A stretch of DNA of 64,000 nucleotides from Hymenobacter profundi (GTDB taxonomy: Bacteria > Bacteroidota > Bacteroidia > Cytophagales > Hymenobacteraceae), in contig NZ_JAHWGL010000001.1 of the NCBI RefSeq assembly GCF_019334315.1, positions 124,001 to 188,000 of the forward strand, written 5' to 3'. Of the stretch, positions 8,991 to 19,397 are shown one piece after another. How positions within the stretch are numbered: the stretch's first letter is position 1; each line of letters starts with the position of its first letter. A program made the position numbers and the translations under genes. Below the pieces are notes generated by a model. The model was not told the DNA's origin and ran no database searches. It was given only the letters and a program-made list of their open reading frames with translations.

Positions 8991-9083
8991 CGTCATGCTG
9001 AGCTTGTCGAAGCATCTCGCGTGCTGACGACAGATAATATCCCACATCAGCACGCGAGATGCTTCGACAAGCTCAGCATGACG
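8991..9083. repeat. Perfect 37-bp inverted repeat (REP-like, GTCATGCTGAGC family)
   Basis: Arms 8991-9027 and 9047-9083 are perfect 37-base reverse complements with a 19-base loop. The arm begins CGTCATGCTGAGCTTGTCGA. The element lies between glpD and glpK in what looks like one operon, so it could act as an RNA processing or stability element that sets different levels of the two messages. A half copy of the same element (arm plus loop) occurs at 37966-38017. Confidence 0.85.
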
Positions 9084-9100
9084 AACCGAAAAATGGATAC

Positions 9101-10720
9101 TCAGGATTCTTCAGCCACAGGCCGCGGCTGGCTTTGCAGCACATAATGCTGCGCTACCTTGCCAAAAGCAGCTACCTGCTCCTGTTCCCAGCGGGCGTCG
9201 TGCCCCAGCTCGCGGGCCAGCAGGGCAGCCACTTCCGGCGCCATTCTGATAGCGGCCTGCGCATCCAGAAACAACACCCGTACACGGCGCGCCAGTACGT
9301 CTTCCACGGTGCGCGCCAGCTCGTAGCGAGCGGCCCACACCACTTCGGCCTTCAAGAATTCCAGGGTAGGGTCTAGCTTTTCGCCCAGACTCGGCTCGGT
9401 GGCAATCAGCTGCTGCAAAGCGGGTTGGTCGGAGCCATACACGTAGAGGTGGTTGCTGCGGTCGGTGGTAGCCAGGGCACCGTGGATGGGCATGTGCGCC
9501 GTCTGGCTTTTTGCTTTTGGCAGCTTGCCTAGGGCAATAGCCTTATCCACCGTATCCTGGCCCATGCGGCGGTAGGTGGTCCACTTGCCACCCGTGATGG
9601 TAATGAGGACGGCATCGGACACCAGAATCTTGTGGCTGCGGGAGATTTCCTTGGTCTTCTCCGAGCCATCTTGTGGGGCTGCCAGGGGCCGCAGGCCGGC
9701 AAAAACGCTCAGGGCATCGCTCCGTTTGGGCGGGCGCGCCAGGTAGCGGGCGGCAGTACGCAGAATGAAGTCGATTTCCTCTTCCAGCGCCTGGGGCTCC
9801 TGGCTGTACTCGTTTAGGGGCGTATCGGTGGTGCCCAGCACCACACGCTCGTGCCACGGCACGGCAAACAGCACGCGGCCGTCGTCGGTCTTCGGAATCA
9901 TGATGGCGTCATTGCCGGGCAGGAACGACTTGTCGAGCACGATGTGCACGCCCTGGCTGGGACGCACCAGCTTTTTGGCGCCGGGCTGGTCCATTTGCAG
10001 GATTTCATCGACAAAGATGCCGGTGGCATTCACCACGGCTTTGGCCGTTAGCTCGTACACGCGCCCCGTTTCCTGGTCGGCGGCTACTACCCCGGCTACT
10101 TTGCCCTGCGCGTCTTTCAGCAGGTTGCGCACCTCGAAATGGTTGAGCAGCGTGCCGCCTTGCTCAATGGCCGTTTGCGCCAAATTCACGGCTAGGCGGG
10201 CATCGTCAAACTGCCCATCGTGGTAGAGCACGCCGCCTCTCAGGCCGTCGGTTTTGATGTTGCCCAGGCGCCGGACGGTTTCTTTTTTATTGAGATACTT
10301 GGAAGCGCCCAGGCTCAGCTTCCCGGCCAGCAGGTCGTACATCGTCAGGCCGATGGTGTAGAAGGCCCCACCCCACCACTCGTAGTTGGGAATGATAAAA
10401 TCCTGATTTTTGACCAAGTGAGGGGCATTTTTCAGCAGCAGCCCTCGCTCGTAGAGGGCCTCACGCACCAGGCCAATATCGCCTTGCGCTAGGTAGCGCA
10501 CGCCGCCGTGTACCAGCTTCGTGCTGCGGCTGCTAGTGCCCTTGGCATAGTCTACTTGTTCGAGTAGCAAGGTTTTGTAGCCCCGGCTAATGCCGTCAAG
10601 CGCTACGCCTAAGCCCGTAGCACCGCCTCCAATCACAATCAGGTCCCAGGTGGGCTGGCTGGTCAACTGCTGAATGAGGGTCTCCCGCTGGAAACTACGC
10701 TCGGTTACTTGCTTGCCCAT
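9101..10720 (-). CDS. glpD: Glycerol-3-phosphate dehydrogenase (FAD-dependent, aerobic type)
   Basis: This 539-residue protein has an N-terminal FAD-binding Rossmann motif VIGGGATGLGVALDG (about 29-43), the GlpD block GTSSRSTKLVHGGVRYL, and the C-terminal DAO_C domain (about 400-520). It oxidises sn-glycerol 3-phosphate to dihydroxyacetone phosphate at the cytoplasmic face of the membrane and feeds electrons to quinone. It is the first gene of the minus-strand glpD-glpK-glpF set and faces the divergent glpR. An inverted repeat starts 3 bases upstream of its ATG and is the likely operator. Confidence 0.96.
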   Translation of the reverse strand: MGKQVTERSFQRETLIQQLTSQPTWDLIVIGGGATGLGVALDGISRGYKTLLLEQVDYAKGTSSRSTKLVHGGVRYLAQGDIGLVREALYERGLLLKNAPHLVKNQDFIIPNYEWWGGAFYTIGLTMYDLLAGKLSLGASKYLNKKETVRRLGNIKTDGLRGGVLYHDGQFDDARLAVNLAQTAIEQGGTLLNHFEVRNLLKDAQGKVAGVVAADQETGRVYELTAKAVVNATGIFVDEILQMDQPGAKKLVRPSQGVHIVLDKSFLPGNDAIMIPKTDDGRVLFAVPWHERVVLGTTDTPLNEYSQEPQALEEEIDFILRTAARYLARPPKRSDALSVFAGLRPLAAPQDGSEKTKEISRSHKILVSDAVLITITGGKWTTYRRMGQDTVDKAIALGKLPKAKSQTAHMPIHGALATTDRSNHLYVYGSDQPALQQLIATEPSLGEKLDPTLEFLKAEVVWAARYELARTVEDVLARRVRVLFLDAQAAIRMAPEVAALLARELGHDARWEQEQVAAFGKVAQHYVLQSQPRPVAEES

Positions 10721-10722
10721 AT

Positions 10723-10789
10723 TTTCGTTTTGTTACTTTAATTTTCAATATCAATATAAAAATAACAAAACGAAACTTACAAACGAAAC
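10723..10789. promoter_or_regulatory. Candidate GlpR operator between glpD and glpR
   Basis: TTTCGTTTTGTTA (10723-10735) and TAACAAAACGAAA (10763-10775) are perfect 13-base reverse complements. A third, partial copy, CAAACGAAAC, follows at 10780-10789. The sites lie in an AT-rich 271-base gap between divergent glpD and glpR, the first only 2 bases from the glpD start codon. DeoR/GlpR-family repressors are known to bind repeated TTTCG-type half-sites, so repression of glpD and autoregulation of glpR is a reasonable inference. Confidence 0.6.
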
Positions 10790-10991
10790 AAAATAACGCA
10801 ACAGCTTTATTGATTACAGGTAGTCACATCATACTACCCTATTTATCAATTACTTAATACGAATATTCATCCCGAAGCGATACCGTAAACTTATTGCTCA
10901 TCTTCCTACTATCTCATTGTAACCGAAACACAACAGCTAGAAAGAGTATAAAAGAAGACAGCTCCACGAAAAATTGGATACATTTACTCTG

Positions 10992-11756
10992 ATGAACCCC
11001 AGCATGAAAAGGCACCAGCTCATTTTGCAGCAGTTGCAGGAGCATAAGCACGTAGAAGTACCCGCGCTGTGTGAGGTGCTAAATGTGTCGGCCGTGACAA
11101 TCCGTAAGGATCTGAAACTACTTGAAGAAAAAGGATTGCTGTTTCGTACCCACGGCGGCGCGGCTCTGGAGAGTCCGTATATCAAGGACCGGCCTGTGAA
11201 CGAGAAGGAGTTGCTGAACGTGACCGAGAAAACGGTCATTGTGTCGGCCGCTGCCCGTCTCATTGAGGCGCAGGAGTCGGTTATTATTGCCTCGGGCACC
11301 ACCATGCTGGCGCTGGCCCGCGCCCTACCCGCCCAGTTGCCGCTCACCGTTATTACCTCGGCCCTGAACGTGGGCATGGAGCTGTTGCGCCACCCCGAAA
11401 TAGAGGTGTTGCAGCTTGGCGGCTACCTACGGCACAGTTCATCGTCGGTGACGGGACCGTACGCCGAGCAGGTGCTAGCCGATACTTCGTGCAGCAAGCT
11501 CTTCCTAGGCATCGACGGTATCGACCTGGATTTTGGCCTGACTACCACCAACATGGGCGAGGCCCGCCTGAACCAGCAGATGATTCGGGCGGCGCAGGAA
11601 ACCATTGTGCTGGCCGACTCCTCGAAGTTCGGCCGCCGCGGCTTCGGCCGTATCTGTGGCCTCGACCAGGTGCACCGCATCATTACCGACGCTGGTATCT
11701 CTCACCACGATGCCAAACGGCTGGAAGAGCAAGGCATCCTGCTGACTGTGGTATAG
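10992..11756 (+). CDS. glpR: DeoR/GlpR family transcriptional repressor
   Basis: This protein of about 254 residues has an N-terminal DeoR-type winged helix (KRHQLILQQLQEHKHVEVPALCEVLNVSAVTIRKDLKLLEEKGLLFR, split across residues 5-55) with the usual HGGA wing. The sensor domain resembles ribose-5-phosphate isomerase and includes IIASGTTMLALARAL and LFLGIDGID. By family it senses a sugar phosphate; beside glpD/glpK/glpF the obvious ligand is glycerol 3-phosphate. I prefer the ATG at 10992 to a TTG at 10974; an ATG at 11004 is also possible. Divergent transcription from glpD with shared repeats supports its role. Confidence 0.88.
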   Translation: MNPSMKRHQLILQQLQEHKHVEVPALCEVLNVSAVTIRKDLKLLEEKGLLFRTHGGAALESPYIKDRPVNEKELLNVTEKTVIVSAAARLIEAQESVIIASGTTMLALARALPAQLPLTVITSALNVGMELLRHPEIEVLQLGGYLRHSSSSVTGPYAEQVLADTSCSKLFLGIDGIDLDFGLTTTNMGEARLNQQMIRAAQETIVLADSSKFGRRGFGRICGLDQVHRIITDAGISHHDAKRLEEQGILLTVV

Positions 11757-11782
11757 ACATCCCAAAAGCAACCCGAACGAAA

Positions 11783-11817
11783 TACCCTCGTCAGGGCTTC
11801 AAGCCCTGACGAGGGTA
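11783..11817. terminator. Perfect 17-bp-arm palindrome between convergent genes
   Basis: Arms 11783-11799 and 11801-11817 are perfect complements (TACCCTCGTCAGGGCTT with its reverse complement) around a single base, so in practice the loop is a few bases. It lies between glpR and the convergent aldo/keto reductase. It has no strong T-run on either side but could stop transcription from both directions. Confidence 0.55.
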
Positions 11818-11822
11818 GCCGG

Positions 11823-12719
11823 CTACCGGTGCTGCTCGTATTGCTTGCTTTCCAGCACCTGCTCTAGCCTTTGTCGCCCCTCAGAAGGTAGGGAGGCAAA
11901 CGCTTCTATACGAAGCGCCTCCGCCAGTTGCTCCGCCGTTCGGATGCCCACAACAGCTGATGCTACCCCCGGCGCCTCCAGAACAAAGCGCGCAGCAACC
12001 TGCGCCGCGGAGACATTCAGTTCGCTGGCCGTAGCGCGCACGGCCGTAGCCATGGCGCCTACCTCTTTCGCCGAATACCCCAAATAGTCTTTCGCGGGCT
12101 TATCCAGCAGCAGTCCTTGCGCGTAGCTGCCGCGCACCAGCACACTAATAGACTGCTCGTGCAGCAGCTTCAGGGTTTCTTCCTCCGGCCGACGGTCGAG
12201 GAGGCTGTATTGGGTCATCACGCTCACCATGGCAGACCGCTGCACGTACTCGCGGATGACATTGGGGCGGATAGACGAAATGCCATAGTAGCGAATTTTG
12301 CCTTCTTGTTGCAGTTGCTCAAAGGCCGCGATAGTATCGTCGATGGGGTCGTCGAGGGTACCGCCGTGGAGCTGGTAGAGGTCGATGTAGTCGGTTTGGA
12401 GGCGGCGCAGGCTCTGCTCTACAGCCTGTAGGATGTAGGCTTTGCTGGCATTCCAGGCGGTGCTGCCGTCGGGTAATAGTTGGTTGCCGACCTTTGTGGC
12501 CAGCAGCACATTGGAGCGCCGCCCTTTAAAGGCTTTGCCGACGGAAACTTCATTTTCACCTTTTTGGTAGAGGTCGGCCGTATCAAAGTAGTTGATGCCC
12601 TGGTCGAACGCCTGGTGCAGCAGGCGGGCGTTGGCGGCGTGGTCGTCTTGCAAAGACATGCAGCCGTAGCTGATTTCGCTGGCCTGTAAGTCGGATTTAC
12701 CTAGTTGGTTGTATTTCAT
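11823..12719 (-). CDS. Aldo/keto reductase
   Basis: This protein of about 298 residues has an AKR TIM barrel: MKYNQLGKSDLQASEISYGCM at the start, FDTADLYQKGENEVSVGKAFKG carrying the catalytic Asp and Tyr, LLATKVGNQ with the catalytic Lys, and LYQLHGG with the His. It should reduce aldehydes or ketones with NADPH in the cytoplasm. The start is the ATG at 12719; the frame runs further upstream but that part looks unlike coding sequence. It is convergent with glpR and divergent from citrate synthase. The substrate is unknown. Confidence 0.92.
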   Translation of the reverse strand: MKYNQLGKSDLQASEISYGCMSLQDDHAANARLLHQAFDQGINYFDTADLYQKGENEVSVGKAFKGRRSNVLLATKVGNQLLPDGSTAWNASKAYILQAVEQSLRRLQTDYIDLYQLHGGTLDDPIDDTIAAFEQLQQEGKIRYYGISSIRPNVIREYVQRSAMVSVMTQYSLLDRRPEEETLKLLHEQSISVLVRGSYAQGLLLDKPAKDYLGYSAKEVGAMATAVRATASELNVSAAQVAARFVLEAPGVASAVVGIRTAEQLAEALRIEAFASLPSEGRQRLEQVLESKQYEQHR

Positions 12720-12964
12720 GCGGAGGCGTTTGGTAATAGAGACGCAGGTTTGCGCCACGGCGTTACGGCACAGGCAATAGGAGTGCAACCCGTAACAGGA
12801 AATTAGACGGAGGCACCTTCTATTTCTTGTTTAGTTTCCCTTTGGTTCGCGCCTGAACAACACAACGTCTGTGTTTGTAGTATAGCAGACAATTGGCCGC
12901 TAATCTTTCCTGCTTACCGGTAATTCTTTAGCTTCGCCCCGGAACCCACCTCTAACCACTACTT

Positions 12965-14254
<1,290 letters not shown>

Positions 14255-14277
14255 GCTGCCTCTTATTACCCGCTACA

Positions 14278-14306
14278 CAAAAAGCCCGCTGTAAAGCGGG
14301 CTTTTT
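14278..14306 (+). terminator. Rho-independent terminator of gltA
   Basis: AAAAGCCCGCT-GTAA-AGCGGGCTTTTTT begins about 24 bases after the gltA stop. It has a strong GC stem and ends in a T-run on the plus strand. Confidence 0.9.
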
Positions 14307-14349
14307 TCGTGTACTCCAGTGAAGTAGCTGTTGTATCGATAGCAGGCGA

Positions 14350-14712
14350 TTAACGTAGATTCACGGCTGTCATCGACGCTTTGGCTTCTCTGTAGGCAAC
14401 CATCTGGCGGGGCCACAGGATAGCGGCCAAATCCCACTCGTAGTGGTCCTGGATTTCGGCCATCTGCTTGTCAACGGCTTCTGCATCCATGGTGCGCTGT
14501 TTTTTCAGGGTTTCCACGGCCGTCAGCATCTGCAGGTTCAGTCGCTTCACTTTCAGGTACTGGCCTTCGTTGAGGTGCGTTTTAGCCGCAATCTGCTGGG
14601 TCATGGTTTTGGCACGAGTTGCCAGAGGCGAATCGCCGGGACCACCAGCTACTACAGAAGTCGTGCTGAACAGAGCGAATACGGCGAGTAGAATGTAGGA
14701 TTTCGTTTTCAT
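14350..14712 (-). CDS. Small secreted protein, Spy/LTXXQ-like helical (paralogue of 15037-15408)
   Basis: This 120-residue protein starts with a clear signal peptide (MKTKSYILLAVFALFSTTSVVA, split near 22). The mature part is mostly helical, with the block THLNEGQYLKVKRLNLQML and a Met/Gln-rich second half. The layout recalls small periplasmic Spy/CpxP-type or LTXXQ proteins, but the family is not certain. I start at the ATG at 14712 because the signal peptide begins there. The paralogue 325 bases upstream on the same strand shares the EGQYLKxKxLN core. The two appear to be separate transcription units. Confidence 0.75.
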   Translation of the reverse strand: MKTKSYILLAVFALFSTTSVVAGGPGDSPLATRAKTMTQQIAAKTHLNEGQYLKVKRLNLQMLTAVETLKKQRTMDAEAVDKQMAEIQDHYEWDLAAILWPRQMVAYREAKASMTAVNLR

Positions 14713-15036
14713 GGTTGATATTGGGTAGAAGGTGGAAAGATGAACTGTATTACAGGAATGAGACAATGGAAAAAGTTAACTGGTGGCAGCACTGGCGATA
14801 CATAGACCGGCTAGTGAGGCAAAACATAATTATAATCGAATATAATACTATTTATCAATAAAGTGCAACATAAAATTATTATATTTTTCTGATAACTATC
14901 ACTTAACTAATCTACAGCTGCATTCCTATTCGTTTTTGCATTGCTCAGCTCTGCGCTGATAGAAGTAGAAACGCATGATAATTGTATTGCTACCGTAAGA
15001 GGGACGACGAAGAATTGTCTTTTCAGCTCAGCGAAG
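14713..15036. other. AT-rich intergenic region
   Basis: This 324-base gap lies between two same-strand small secreted-protein genes. It is visibly AT-rich (poly-A/T and TATAAT-like stretches around 14820-14900) and should contain the promoter of the 14350-14712 gene. I see no gene, repeat or clear terminator in it. Confidence 0.5.
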
Positions 15037-15408
15037 CTACTCGGCGCGGAAGGCCATACGAGTATTTTCGAGGTGATGGTAGATTTGCTGCTGGGCAGGA
15101 TACAGTAGGGCCAGCATCTCGCTTTCGTATTGCGCCTGCATAGCCGAAGCGTTTTCATCCAGCGCCGATATAGCAGTGCTACCCTCCTGTTTAAGCGCTT
15201 CCATCTCCGTAAGCCACCGAACATTCAGTTGCTTTAACTTTAGATACTGGCCTTCATCGAGGCGCATCTTGGTGGCCATGGCCCGAGTGAGTACTACCGC
15301 CCGCTGCTGAATGGTAGCTTTTTCATCGGGTTCTAGATGGCTTCCTTTAGCCAGGCTGCTTGAGTACAATCCTAGTAGCAAGGCGGCGGTTAAGTATGCT
15401 TTTTTCAT
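15037..15408 (-). CDS. Small secreted protein, Spy/LTXXQ-like helical (paralogue of 14350-14712)
   Basis: This 123-residue protein has a signal peptide (MKKAYLTAALLLGLYSSSLA) and a helical mature region with MRLDEGQYLKLKQLN, matching the paralogue downstream. The rest is rich in Gln, Glu and Met and ends in an amphipathic stretch. The start is the ATG at 15408. No enzyme motif is visible; a periplasmic chaperone-like or stress role is only a guess from the general Spy/LTXXQ look. Confidence 0.75.
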   Translation of the reverse strand: MKKAYLTAALLLGLYSSSLAKGSHLEPDEKATIQQRAVVLTRAMATKMRLDEGQYLKLKQLNVRWLTEMEALKQEGSTAISALDENASAMQAQYESEMLALLYPAQQQIYHHLENTRMAFRAE

Positions 15409-15651
15409 GCTCGTGATAAGTGAAAGAGTGAAAATTAACGGATACAACTATGTATTGACATTGTGTTCTATATGGCTAAATCCTATTTTCAATGAATAGT
15501 TAGCCTTTTGGAACGGTACAAACGTATTGGCTAAATTTTAACTTAAAAAAGATATTGTAGTATTTAAATAACTGATAACTTGCACTAAACTTATACAACA
15601 TACTTATTTCCAGCTACCTGTTCAGCGCCTGAAAAAGGAATACTACAATCA

Positions 15652-15682
15652 TAAAAAAAGCCAATAGCGGAGGCTATTGGCT
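15652..15682 (-). terminator. Rho-independent terminator of the OmpA/PD40 gene
   Basis: On the minus strand this reads AGCCAATAGCCTCCGCTATTGGCTTTTTTT: an 11-base GC/AT stem with a short loop and a T-run. It lies about 20 bases beyond the stop of the 15705-17651 gene. Confidence 0.88.
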
Positions 15683-15704
15683 TAGGTGTCGAACGAGTAG
15701 TGAG

Positions 15705-17651
15705 CTATAATAGCCGGAACTCGATGCGGCGGTTCTGCTGGCGGTGTGCTTCTGAATCGTTGGCGACCAAGGGACGGGTTTCGCCATAGCCTTTGAAGCG
15801 CAGGCGGGTAGCCTTCACGCCGTGCTCGCTTAGGTAATCATATACGGCCTTGGCGCGGTTTTGCGAGAGCACCATGTTGTCGGCATCAGCGCCTACATCA
15901 TCGGTATGGCCGGAAATCTCCACCTGCACCTCCTGATACTGCTGCATAAACTGAATCAGCCGGTTCAACTCAGTGCGCGACTTGGGCTTCAGCTCGTACT
16001 TATTGGTATCAAAAAACAAGTTATTGAGCACGATGGTGCGCCCGGCCCGCACGGGCTCTAGGTAGATGTCAAGCGTGAGCGGGTCGAAGCTGCGCTTGTC
16101 AGTGTAATCGAAGCTTAGGCTTTTGAGCAGGTATTTATCGGCCACGGCGTACATGGCGTACTGCCTACCCTCGTTCAGCACCACCGTGTAGTCGCCCTGC
16201 TCGGGGTCGGAGGTCACATATTGTGTGAGCTGGTCGGTGTTGAGGTCGTAGAGCTGCACATCGGCCTTTAGCGGCTTTTTCGTGATGGCATCGAACACCC
16301 TACCTTGCGTGTAGGTGCTAGTTTCCTGCGCCTGCACCGACTGCGGCACCTCGAAACTATACAGTTCTACCGGCCGGTTGCGCACCTTGGTTACGCCTGG
16401 CTCCGAAGTGCGCGAGCGGGAGCAGAAGCCCCGGCGGTTGTCGGAGGAAATAAACAGCGAGGCTTCGTTCTCAAAGGTATTGAGCGGGTAGCCCAGGTTC
16501 TGCGGCACGCCCCACTTGCCATCGGGCTGCACGGCACTACGGAACACGTCCAAGCCGCCCATGCCTACCAGCCCATCCGTTACGTAGTAGAGCGTGGTGC
16601 CTGAGGCGTGAATAAACGGCGCCATATCCTGGCCCGGCGTGTTCACGGGGGCGCCCAGGTTGCGGGCGGGGCTCCAGGAGCCGTCGTCTTGCTGGGTGGT
16701 CACGTAGATGTCTTCCTTACCCAGGCCGCCGCGCCGGTCGGAGGTGAAGTAAAGCGTGCGCCCATCGGCCGAAAGCGAAGCCTGCGAATCCCAGTAGGGC
16801 GAGTTGACGCTGCGGCCCATATTCTGGGGCTTGCTCCAGGTGTTGCCCGTGCGCCGCGAGATGTACAGGTCGCAGGAGCCCACGGAGCCGGGCCGGTCGC
16901 AGGAGGTGAATACCAGCGTTTTGCCGTCGCCGGAAATCGTGGCCGCGCCCTCGTTATAAGGCGTGTTGATGGCCGGTGATATTGATACCGGCTCACTCAG
17001 CGACCCGTCCTTGCTCTGCTTGGAAATCAGGATATCCTCGAAACTATCATCTGATGCGCTGGCTCGGGCCGTGAACACCAGAAAACGGTTGTCGGCCGTC
17101 AGCACCGGGAAATACTGAAAGTAAAACGTATTCAGCGGCTCGCCGAGGCGCTCAGGCTGCTTGCCGGTGGGGTTGGCTATAGCCTTCAGGGCAAACTCGC
17201 AGTTGAGCAGTTGCTGCTGCGCCCGCGCCGTATTGCGCTGCCCTTTTGGCCCTACCTTCAGGTACTTGGTGTAGCCATCGGCGGCGGTTTTGTAATCGCC
17301 CATACTCAGGGCCAGTTCGCCCAGCGTGAAGTAGCTGTTGGCCTGACCGGCGGCCACCGGTAACTTGCTCAGTCCGTCGCGGTAGGCTTCGTAGGCACTC
17401 TGGTTTTCGCCCATTGCCTTCAATAAAGAGCCGCGTAGTACATATGGCTCGCCTAAGGAAGGAAACTTCTCATTGAGCACTTGCAACGTTTCTAGTGCCT
17501 TGTTAAAATCGCGGGCTTTGGCTTGCTGCTGCGCTTTATCCCATAGGCCGCGCGCTTTGGTATTGGTAGTGGCCAGGGTTACCTGCGCGGAACTTGACAG
17601 AGGCAGCGCCAGCACAAACGCCAACAATGAAGCAGGAAAGGAGAAGCGCAT
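15705..17651 (-). CDS. OmpA family protein with TPR, PD40 and carboxypeptidase-regulatory-like domains
   Basis: This 648-residue envelope protein has a signal peptide (to about 22) and tetratricopeptide-like repeats (about 30-150). Several PD40/WD40-like beta-propeller blades follow, with repeated SADGRTLYFTSDR-type motifs (about 180-410). Next come a CarboxypepD-reg-like segment (TYTQGRVFDAITKKPLKADV) and a C-terminal OmpA domain with ISGHTDDVGADADN (about 580) that should bind peptidoglycan. This domain order is common in Bacteroidota, where PorE-like members help anchor the type IX secretion machinery, but whether this one does so is unproven. It is a single-gene unit with its own terminator. 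Confidence 0.93.
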   Translation of the reverse strand: MRFSFPASLLAFVLALPLSSSAQVTLATTNTKARGLWDKAQQQAKARDFNKALETLQVLNEKFPSLGEPYVLRGSLLKAMGENQSAYEAYRDGLSKLPVAAGQANSYFTLGELALSMGDYKTAADGYTKYLKVGPKGQRNTARAQQQLLNCEFALKAIANPTGKQPERLGEPLNTFYFQYFPVLTADNRFLVFTARASASDDSFEDILISKQSKDGSLSEPVSISPAINTPYNEGAATISGDGKTLVFTSCDRPGSVGSCDLYISRRTGNTWSKPQNMGRSVNSPYWDSQASLSADGRTLYFTSDRRGGLGKEDIYVTTQQDDGSWSPARNLGAPVNTPGQDMAPFIHASGTTLYYVTDGLVGMGGLDVFRSAVQPDGKWGVPQNLGYPLNTFENEASLFISSDNRRGFCSRSRTSEPGVTKVRNRPVELYSFEVPQSVQAQETSTYTQGRVFDAITKKPLKADVQLYDLNTDQLTQYVTSDPEQGDYTVVLNEGRQYAMYAVADKYLLKSLSFDYTDKRSFDPLTLDIYLEPVRAGRTIVLNNLFFDTNKYELKPKSRTELNRLIQFMQQYQEVQVEISGHTDDVGADADNMVLSQNRAKAVYDYLSEHGVKATRLRFKGYGETRPLVANDSEAHRQQNRRIEFRLL

Positions 17652-17686
17652 GGAAGGAGAAAGGGTGGGCTAGACCAGAAGATCGG

Positions 17687-18304
17687 CTAAGGAATATCGA
17701 GGTACTTATGCGTTTGCAACGACACCTGCCAGCGCGGATTGGCCTTCACGTAATCGATAATAAGCGGGGTTATGGCGGCGGCTTTGCTCCACTCGGGTTG
17801 CAGGTACAAGCGACAGTTCTCCCCTACCTGCGCGGCGTGTTCTTCAGCCCATTTAAAATCAGACTTATTGAATACTACCACTTTAAGCTCGTGGGCTTCA
17901 GCCAGCACTTGAGGTAGAGGAGCTTTAAATTTCTTGGGCGAAACGCAGATCCAGTCCCAGCGGCCGGAAAGCGGGTAAGCCCCGGAGGTTTCAATCCAGG
18001 TCTGGCAGCCGGCTTCTTGCAGGGAGCTGGTGAGTTGGGTGAGGTCGTGCATGAGCGGCTCGCCGCCGGTAATCACGGCGTTGCGGCCGGGGTAGGACGT
18101 GACAGCGGCCACCATGTCGGCAATGGCCACGCGCGGGTGCGCCTCGGCATCCCAAGACTCTTTCACATCGCACCACACGCAGCCAACATCGCAGCCGCCC
18201 AGGCGGAGGAAGTACGCAGCGCGGCCCGTGTTGTAGCCCTCGCCCTGAATCGTGTAGAAATGCTCCATCAGAGGCAGCGTGGCCGCCCCTGTGCTATCGG
18301 CCAT
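17687..18304 (-). CDS. queE: 7-carboxy-7-deazaguanine synthase (radical SAM)
   Basis: This protein of about 205 residues opens near EHFYTIQGEGYNTGRAAYFLRLGGC and carries the radical-SAM cluster motif CDVGCVWC (CxxxCxxC). ITGGEPLMH follows, where SAM is bound. QueE converts 6-carboxytetrahydropterin to CDG on the way to preQ0 and queuosine. I take the ATG at 18304 (MADSTGAATL); the longer frame from 18349 adds residues unlike the family. It lies just upstream of the OmpA/PD40 gene on the same strand, 35 bases away. No other queuosine gene is in the window. Confidence 0.93.
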   Translation of the reverse strand: MADSTGAATLPLMEHFYTIQGEGYNTGRAAYFLRLGGCDVGCVWCDVKESWDAEAHPRVAIADMVAAVTSYPGRNAVITGGEPLMHDLTQLTSSLQEAGCQTWIETSGAYPLSGRWDWICVSPKKFKAPLPQVLAEAHELKVVVFNKSDFKWAEEHAAQVGENCRLYLQPEWSKAAAITPLIIDYVKANPRWQVSLQTHKYLDIP

Positions 18305-18473
18305 TAGGCCAGTTGCAACGGGAAGTTGATGTAACAAAACAGTCGGCAAAAAAGGTATCGGGCCTTAGGAAAGGCGCTGGGTACCATGGCACCCAAAAAC
18401 CCTGCCTAAAGCCCGACTTTAAAGATACTAGTAAAGCTTCAAACTGCGAAAATGGCGGTTTGGTTCTGGTTTT

Positions 18474-19385
18474 TTACCGCGGGTACACCTCGCCTTTCGC
18501 GGCGCGTAGCGTGTTCAGCAGCAGCATAGCAATGGTCATGGGGCCTACCCCACCCGGCACCGGCGTGATGTAGCTGGTTAGCGGCGCTACCTCAGTGAAA
18601 TTCACGTCGCCCTTCAGCACGAAGCCTGACTTGCGGCTGGCGTCCTCTACCCGCGTAGTGCCCACGTCAATCACCACCGCGCCTGGCTTCACCATGTTGC
18701 CGGTTACGAACTCTGGGCGGCCTAGGGCAGCCACCACAATATCGGCCTGGCGCGTGATTTCAGCTAGGTTTGCCGTGCGCGAGTGGCATAAAGTAACCGT
18801 GCAGTTACCAGGCTCTAAGTTCTTAGCCAGCAATATACTAACCGGCATACCTACTATATTGGAGCGGCCAATCACCACGCAATGCTTCCCGCTGGTTTTG
18901 ATCCCGTAACGCTTCAGCAACTCCACGATGCCCGAAGGGGTAGCCGGCAGCAAAGCCGGTAGTCCCGCCACCATACGGCCCAGGTTCATGGGGTGAAAGC
19001 CGTCTACGTCCTTTTCGGGGCGGACTGCCTCAATCACCTTCTCCGCATTGATATGCTTGGGTAGGGGTAGCTGCACGATGAACCCATCGATTTCGGGGTC
19101 CTGATTCAGCTCCTCTACCTTCGCCAGCAGTTCTGCCTCCGTGATGGTGTCTTCGTAGCGCAGCAGGGTGCTGCCGTAGCCTACCCGCTCGCAGGCCAGC
19201 ACTTTGTTGCGCACGTAGGTCTCTGAGCCGCCGTCGTGGCCGACGAGGATGGCCGCCAAGTGAGGCACCTTTTGGCCAGCGGCTTTCAGCTGCGCTACTT
19301 CGGCGGCAATTTCAACTTTGATGTCCTCGGCGGTTTTCTTACCGTCGATGAGTTGGTAGGTAGCAGCTTCGGGGGCTGGGGTCAT
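18474..19385 (-). CDS. folD: Bifunctional methylenetetrahydrofolate dehydrogenase/cyclohydrolase
   Basis: This 303-residue protein is of usual FolD length. It has the substrate and catalytic region [22 protein letters not shown] with the catalytic Lys, the QLPLPKHIN signature, the NADP motif [17 protein letters not shown], and the C-terminal [16 protein letters not shown]. It interconverts 5,10-methylene-THF and 10-formyl-THF in the cytoplasm, supplying one-carbon units. A 59-residue gene ends 12 bases before its start and is probably co-transcribed with it. Confidence 0.96.
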   Translation of the reverse strand: MTPAPEAATYQLIDGKKTAEDIKVEIAAEVAQLKAAGQKVPHLAAILVGHDGGSETYVRNKVLACERVGYGSTLLRYEDTITEAELLAKVEELNQDPEIDGFIVQLPLPKHINAEKVIEAVRPEKDVDGFHPMNLGRMVAGLPALLPATPSGIVELLKRYGIKTSGKHCVVIGRSNIVGMPVSILLAKNLEPGNCTVTLCHSRTANLAEITRQADIVVAALGRPEFVTGNMVKPGAVVIDVGTTRVEDASRKSGFVLKGDVNFTEVAPLTSYITPVPGGVGPMTIAMLLLNTLRAAKGEVYPR

Positions 19386-19397
19386 AGTAATGCGGGT

